Of a stretch of DNA of 64,000 nt, positions 59,711 to 64,000 are shown piece after piece. The stretch's first letter is position 1, and every line of letters begins with the position of its first letter. Origin of the DNA: Bryobacterales bacterium KBS 96 (GTDB taxonomy: Bacteria > Acidobacteriota > Terriglobia > Bryobacterales > Bryobacteraceae). Position numbers and translations under genes: made by a program. Below the pieces are notes generated by a model that saw only the letters and a list, made by a program, of their open reading frames with translations, was not told the DNA's origin and made no database searches. The stretch is taken from assembly GCA_000381625.1 (NCBI GenBank), contig KB906767.1:3305304-3369303 (forward strand), read 5' to 3'.

Positions 59711-61194
59711 AGTCTCAATTGCCGGATTGCCGTTCCTGCGCCCGCGAGATTGGTTAGCTTCATTTCGGAGTATTTTCGTGACAGGATGACGCCATCGGGG
59801 CCTCCATGGAATGCCGCAAGCACCGCATCTTCCGTGCCTTTCGGCGTGGATTTGCTATGGTCCGCTGCTGTCGGAATATCGATATCGATGCCGGGCAACA
59901 GCAATGTCTTGGCGCCGGCCAGGCCCGCACGAGCGCGCTTGGTTTCTCGCAATACATAGTCGCTTGAAAAGCCAGTATGGGGAATCCGATCATAAGTTCC
60001 TTCATCACCATACCCGAGGATGCGGTAGTGGAACTGAAGCAACTCGTTCGGTGGCACGTCTTCGTATTGGGTCTTGCTCACACTATTGATGTAGCTCGCC
60101 ATCCGTTCACCGGCACAATCGTGATACATGACAATTTTCAAGAAATCGGAGTAAGGCGCAATCCGCTGCAGGTCCTGTTCGGCACGATAGACGGGGCTGA
60201 ATGAATTATTGTGCCAAATATGCCACCCAACACCCATGTCCGGCTTAATCGATTTGATCTTCTTATATATCGCCTGATACGTTTCGCGTAAACTGTCGTG
60301 CCACAGGTTCTCCCAGGCCAGTAGTTCCGGGTATGTCAACATCAACCGCCAGAGTTCCACGTAATAGCCATCTACTGGACGCTTTCCTGAGCGCGCCGCG
60401 CGAACGAACTTCTCAAGCTCCAGAAATCCACTCTGGGCGCGCTCGACACGGATACCTTCGCCAGCAGCTTTCTTCTTACAAAAATCGCAGAAGCACGTCA
60501 CGCGGCCGGGATCTCCCGTTCTGCCGCCATGGTGAGAGCCCAGCGCATTAGCAAACGCACCCTGGCGTTCGGATCCCCACATGATGCCGTCGAGATCCCA
60601 CGATCGTGAGTAATCTTCTACTAGAGCAAGCAGAAAATTTCGATAACCTGGGTTATTCAGGCATAGGGTCGACCTGTTGCGGCCGTGGAGATCTCGTTCC
60701 TGTAACTGTTGAATGCCAGGAATATCAGGCCGAAAAACATCTTCAAACCAAGCGATGTTCTTCATCCCGCGCTTTCGCGAAGCGGGAAGTACCTGTTCGA
60801 ACACGTCAAAGGAACCGAGGTCCGGTGCCCGGAGATTCTTCAGCGGGGTGTCAGCGTAGTACTGCGAGTGGAGGGCGGCATAACTGCCACCGTGAAACGT
60901 GCTGGTGTCGTATTCCTGTTTCCCATGATCCGGCAGAGGTTGTCCTGGGACCTGCCGCCCTGCTATGCCACGTCCATAGGTGAACGCAGCGATAAATAAG
61001 GTATTGACGGAGGCTTTACTTTGCAAGTTGTCCAGAACGGGATCGACACCTTCGTCTGCAAAAGATACGGCCCCGATCTGGATGCCGACCGTCTTCTTCG
61101 GATTCGCCGATTGTGTCTGGCCTTGGGTGACCGCGGCAGAGGCCAGCGCTCCAGTCGATTGTAGAAAAAAATCGCGTCGTGTTGTTTCAGACAA
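59704..61194 (-). CDS. Tat-exported glycoside-hydrolase-like protein
   Basis: A 496-residue protein. The start is TTG at 61194: GAGGTGG lies 6 nt upstream and the leader LSETTRRDFFLQSTGALASA is a twin-arginine signal. The body has a TIM-barrel look: VNTLFIAAFTYGRGIAG, RKRGMKNIAWFEDVF, SWDLDGIMWGSERQGAF, CFCDFCKKKAAGEGIRVERA and KPDMGVGWHIWHNNSFSP. The GIMWGSE and GWHIWH segments hold plausible catalytic acids. The C-F-C-D-F-C cluster resembles the FCxxC motif of several acidobacterial and planctomycete hydrolases. It overlaps the upstream hydrolase gene by 8 nt. Substrate unknown; assignment to a CAZy family needs a search. Confidence 0.75.
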   Translation of the reverse strand: MSETTRRDFFLQSTGALASAAVTQGQTQSANPKKTVGIQIGAVSFADEGVDPVLDNLQSKASVNTLFIAAFTYGRGIAGRQVPGQPLPDHGKQEYDTSTFHGGSYAALHSQYYADTPLKNLRAPDLGSFDVFEQVLPASRKRGMKNIAWFEDVFRPDIPGIQQLQERDLHGRNRSTLCLNNPGYRNFLLALVEDYSRSWDLDGIMWGSERQGAFANALGSHHGGRTGDPGRVTCFCDFCKKKAAGEGIRVERAQSGFLELEKFVRAARSGKRPVDGYYVELWRLMLTYPELLAWENLWHDSLRETYQAIYKKIKSIKPDMGVGWHIWHNNSFSPVYRAEQDLQRIAPYSDFLKIVMYHDCAGERMASYINSVSKTQYEDVPPNELLQFHYRILGYGDEGTYDRIPHTGFSSDYVLRETKRARAGLAGAKTLLLPGIDIDIPTAADHSKSTPKGTEDAVLAAFHGGPDGVILSRKYSEMKLTNLAGAGTAIRQLRLS

Positions 61195-63316
61195 GCGCAG
61201 CCACCTCGTAATCCGCCACTGCCGGAATGGTAAACTCCACCGTCCGTCCATTTTTGACAAAGGGAACGTCTCTTCCGGCGCGCAACAATTTCACTCGCGA
61301 AATATCGGCGCCAGACGGCAATGTCATGCGGATCTTCTGGGCGCCCAGCGGGTAGGGATGAGTAAACCAGCCTCGCATCATCTCAGGATTGTTATAGTTC
61401 AGAACGTGAACGGCAAAGCCCGGCTGGGTTCTCCACGCGAATAGCTCGACCATGCCCTCACCGGCCACTACAACTGGCGCTGCTTCTTGTATCATCCAGC
61501 GGATTGAATTCACAAGCAAACGACTGAGGTCTGGATTCTGCGATCTCCAGTAAGCCCGGTCAATATCGCCAGGAAAATAAACCGTGCGGCTTGAGCCTTG
61601 TTGGCGCAGAACAATGGCCGGCTGATCCGTGTGCTCCACACGAGGATAGACCATCTCGGGCGGAAACGCAGGAAATGGCGGGATGACTGTCAGAACCGCG
61701 TCCTGCACCGGCGCTAGAGGTACGTAATATTCGGCAAATGGCAGTAACTTCGTATTCTCAAACCCGCTAAGAATCGGATGGGGACGCTCGATACGGGCAT
61801 AGGCAGCGTTTCCATTGGGGCCAACGCGCTTTGCTGCGACCTTGGCGCCAAACAAATCGGAGAGAGCCCAGTCAGACCGGGGGTTCGAGCTTTCGTCGTA
61901 AAAACCGGTCTCAAACGTGGCAAGCAGAGATCCACCGCGGCTAGCATAATCGCGCAGTTGAGCACATTGCGTGGAGCTCAACAGCGCGGCGTTGGGCAGG
62001 ATGAGAGCTTTATACTTAGCGAGCGTCTCGGGCCCGAGGTCATCTTCATGAACAAAGTCAAACAGGAAGCGTCCGTCCAGAAGAGCTTTGTACATTCCCT
62101 GTAAGAACTCGGTAGCATCCCGGCCGCCGGGCGGTTGATAAAACGCGTTCGTGCGCTGAGAAAACACAACGCCTAAGGTGGCGATTGAATGGCGATTAGT
62201 GAAGTGCGCCTCATTTGCGGCGATCCATTGGAAAAAATCCCGGCCCGTTTTCTCCCATCGGTGATCCTCGGGCTTGCCGCCCAACCAGTGATACCAAGGC
62301 GTCATACCGCTGGCCGTGGTCTGCGCCATCCACATGGTCGCCTCCAGCGGAGCTTTTGACGTGTGGCGCCAGAGCGGAGAGGTATTGGCATAAGAGCCTG
62401 TCACGTTAGTAATCGTACGGCCCTTCATAACCGCCTGCGCGACGCGGCCCTGCTGCGCGCAATCCCAAATAGGAGTTTCGCGGGACCGGCCCTGATGATC
62501 GGCATTAAACCAGCCGGCCACGCCCGCAATCCGGCTCAGATTCGTGACCGCGCGAATGCCGCCGCCCAGATTGCCGACATAGACGCTGTCCCACTTCTTC
62601 TGTTTCGCCGTGCTGTCCCATAGCTTCCAGACATCGAGGACTCTGGCCAGGTGCTGCTCATAGCCTTCCGGAGTCGATGGATCCGCAAGTTTCCGGCACG
62701 CTTCGCAATAGCATTTCGGCGGTCTGCCGGTGCTTGGCCATCCATTCGTAAAGAACCCATCCACATCATAAAGCGAATTCACTTCGCGAATAATTGCCGG
62801 CATCTGCTCCGTGAAATAGGCGGAGTACATGCAGGTTTTATAAAGCCATGGGGATTCCGGGCTCGTGACCGGGTTCCCATCGCTGGTCCGTTCAACCCAT
62901 TCCGGATGCGCCTTGTAGGCTTCTTCGTATACGTAATTGCAATCGAGCCGGGCAACTACCCGGATCTTTGCTGCCTTGGCGGCCTTGGTGAAATCGCCGA
63001 AGAGATCGTGCCCGTCTAAGAACTGGCTGCGATGGTGATACGGGATTTTAGTCGGATAGAACGCCATGATGCCGCCGGCGTTCAGCAGGAGCGCGTCCAG
63101 CTTGAGACTTGACCAGTAGTCGACCCACCAACCAATGTCCAATTCGATGGGGTCGCGCTCGTTGAAGTTTGTCTGGCCGCAGCGCCGCATCGTTGCGTAC
63201 CAAGGTGTGCGTTCCGCATTTTGCCGATCTGCTCCAAACAGATGCGGCGTGAGCGCCGTTGCTGACACGATGCTAACGGCTTCGCGCCGCGTCATTTTAT
63301 TTGTCGATTCGTTCAT
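61187..63316 (-). CDS. Tat-exported glycoside-hydrolase-like protein (GHL6 / GH42-like)
   Basis: A 709-residue protein from the ATG at 63316 with a twin-arginine leader (MTRREAVSIVSATALTPHLF). The N-terminal barrel has DALLLNAGGIMAFYPTKIPY, VARLDCNYVYEEAYKAHPEW and DVDGFFTNGWPSTGRPPKCY with CEACRKLADP, as in the hypothetical glycosyl hydrolase 6 group. A middle domain (about 410-600; LILPNAALLSSTQCAQLRDY and ASRGGSLLATFETG) resembles the GH42 trimerisation fold. A C-terminal beta-sandwich carries FAVHVLNYNNPEMM. It precedes the second hydrolase, whose start overlaps its stop, so both products are made together and probably act on the same polymer. The substrate is unknown; the family is by resemblance. 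Confidence 0.82.
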   Translation of the reverse strand: MNESTNKMTRREAVSIVSATALTPHLFGADRQNAERTPWYATMRRCGQTNFNERDPIELDIGWWVDYWSSLKLDALLLNAGGIMAFYPTKIPYHHRSQFLDGHDLFGDFTKAAKAAKIRVVARLDCNYVYEEAYKAHPEWVERTSDGNPVTSPESPWLYKTCMYSAYFTEQMPAIIREVNSLYDVDGFFTNGWPSTGRPPKCYCEACRKLADPSTPEGYEQHLARVLDVWKLWDSTAKQKKWDSVYVGNLGGGIRAVTNLSRIAGVAGWFNADHQGRSRETPIWDCAQQGRVAQAVMKGRTITNVTGSYANTSPLWRHTSKAPLEATMWMAQTTASGMTPWYHWLGGKPEDHRWEKTGRDFFQWIAANEAHFTNRHSIATLGVVFSQRTNAFYQPPGGRDATEFLQGMYKALLDGRFLFDFVHEDDLGPETLAKYKALILPNAALLSSTQCAQLRDYASRGGSLLATFETGFYDESSNPRSDWALSDLFGAKVAAKRVGPNGNAAYARIERPHPILSGFENTKLLPFAEYYVPLAPVQDAVLTVIPPFPAFPPEMVYPRVEHTDQPAIVLRQQGSSRTVYFPGDIDRAYWRSQNPDLSRLLVNSIRWMIQEAAPVVVAGEGMVELFAWRTQPGFAVHVLNYNNPEMMRGWFTHPYPLGAQKIRMTLPSGADISRVKLLRAGRDVPFVKNGRTVEFTIPAVADYEVAALV

Positions 63317-63422
63317 GAGATTTCCGGTCACCAGGATATCCGGGCCACGGATCAAAATGAACGCAGATGTCGTCAGGTGGCCCGGTTCAGAAATCCAATA
63401 GCGATTGTAGACTGACTCTTCG

Positions 63423-64000
63423 TTAGGTCAACCTTGTTTTGGGACACAATTTTTGTAACCGGTGCTGGAGCCGTTCGACCCTGCTTTGCCAATGACGGCT
63501 CGTATTATCGATGTTCTCTCGCAACCTGGAGAGCTCCTCTTTCAACTCCGAGATTCTTTCATCTCGCGCCACCGACAGGGCAATTGGCGCCCCAAATCCA
63601 TGCTCAACCAACGACAAGGCGATTTCTTTCCTCGCGACCGGACCGAGCCGCCGGGTTGCCTTGGAAAAATCGTGCTCAAGCAAGCCACGGACGGTGTTGC
63701 AGGCCGCTTCCCGTAGCGCGTTTCGCACACGTACGGACAGCGCGCTAAGTGTTCGATCGGAGAATCGAGTGTGAGTTGCCCGTGCATTCGCTCGCCAGCC
63801 GTCGCGAGTTCTAGATCCCGATCCACACGCGATAAGAGAGCTCCCACTTTAAACCGTGATAAACCCGTATCGCGGCTAATTTTCCGAATCGTCCGGCCAT
63901 CCCGTACATGCGCCACAAAAAGCCGCCACGAATCTTCTTGAATGAAACAGGGCGGCTTATCTTCGAGCGTGCGGAGATGCCTTTCCCGGAGTACGGTAAT
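63423..64000 (-). pseudogene. Frameshifted HTH plus RNA polymerase alpha-CTD-like protein (N-terminus outside window)
   Basis: One protein is spread over two frames. The upstream part, open to the window edge, has EDSWRLFVAHVRDGRTIRKI and SRDTGLSRFKVGALLSRVDR, a helix-turn-helix. It continues with LTLDSPIEHLA. The rest is in another frame: LSVRVRNALREAACNTVRGL, then ATRRLGPVARKEIALSLVEH, then a coiled-coil tail (ISELKEELSRLRENIDNTSR). Joined, PIEHLA-LSVRVRNAL...RRLGPVARKEI reads like the helix-hairpin-helix of the RNA polymerase alpha C-terminal domain, keeping the Arg and Asn that contact UP-element DNA. Two extra bases in the GCGCGC run near 63740-63745 would explain the break. It is either a pseudogene or a sequence error. 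Confidence 0.65.

Overview
The window looks like chromosomal DNA of an Acidobacteriota bacterium, most likely close to Candidatus Solibacter / Bryobacterales. This is inferred from the gene families, not from a database search. The pointers are a PadR regulator next to a giant acidobacterial-type FtsX/MacB permease, a TonB-receptor-like protein with a carboxypeptidase-regulatory N-terminus, a CRTAC1 (FG-GAP plus ASPIC/UnbV) protein with TPR partners, futalosine-type menaquinone genes and a GMC oxidoreductase with a gluconate-dehydrogenase-3 subunit. Base composition is evenly GC-rich. I see no insertion sequence, integrase, phage gene, CRISPR array, rRNA or tRNA.

Layout. 1-11.3 kb is metabolism and envelope: a partial lipoprotein, a DUF3142 protein, the threonine-to-glycine pair kbl/tdh, a TPM-nucleotidyltransferase-LemA cluster, a pair that would convert 2-keto-3-deoxy-pentonate to 2-oxoglutarate, protoporphyrinogen oxidase and a SYLF protein. 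11.5-16 kb is an orphan modA and the dnaK-dnaJ-hspR heat-shock operon. 16-25 kb holds CRTAC1, a TPR protein, the outer-membrane receptor, a second TPR protein and a sigma-28-type sigma factor. 25-33 kb is half of a complex I cluster in the order nuoI-J-K-L-M-N-H. 33-37.3 kb holds a DUF2007 protein, mqnD, a receiver-HPt protein, comF, an HNH nuclease and infC. 37.5-45.4 kb holds two phospholipase C-like phosphoesterases, a multicopper oxidase and a PadR/permease pair. 45.4-50.7 kb holds a GMC oxidoreductase system, a YihY protein and small genes. 51-59.6 kb is a tripartite metal efflux system whose TolC gene points the opposite way, then a second, N-terminally damaged permease. 59.7-63.3 kb is a translationally coupled pair of Tat-exported glycoside-hydrolase-like proteins. 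63.4-64 kb is a frameshifted gene with a helix-turn-helix and an RNA polymerase alpha-CTD-like domain, running off the window.

The best candidates for something new are: (i) a sigma-28-like promoter in front of the sigma-28-family gene, followed by two palindromes exactly 60 bp apart; (ii) the CRTAC1/TPR/receptor/TPR locus with a perfect 12-bp LacI-type palindrome in its divergent promoter region; (iii) an HTH plus alpha-CTD-like protein split by a GC-dinucleotide frameshift; and (iv) a dispersed repeat that has apparently become the C-terminal tail of NuoM. All functional statements rest on motif reading and need homology searches to confirm.
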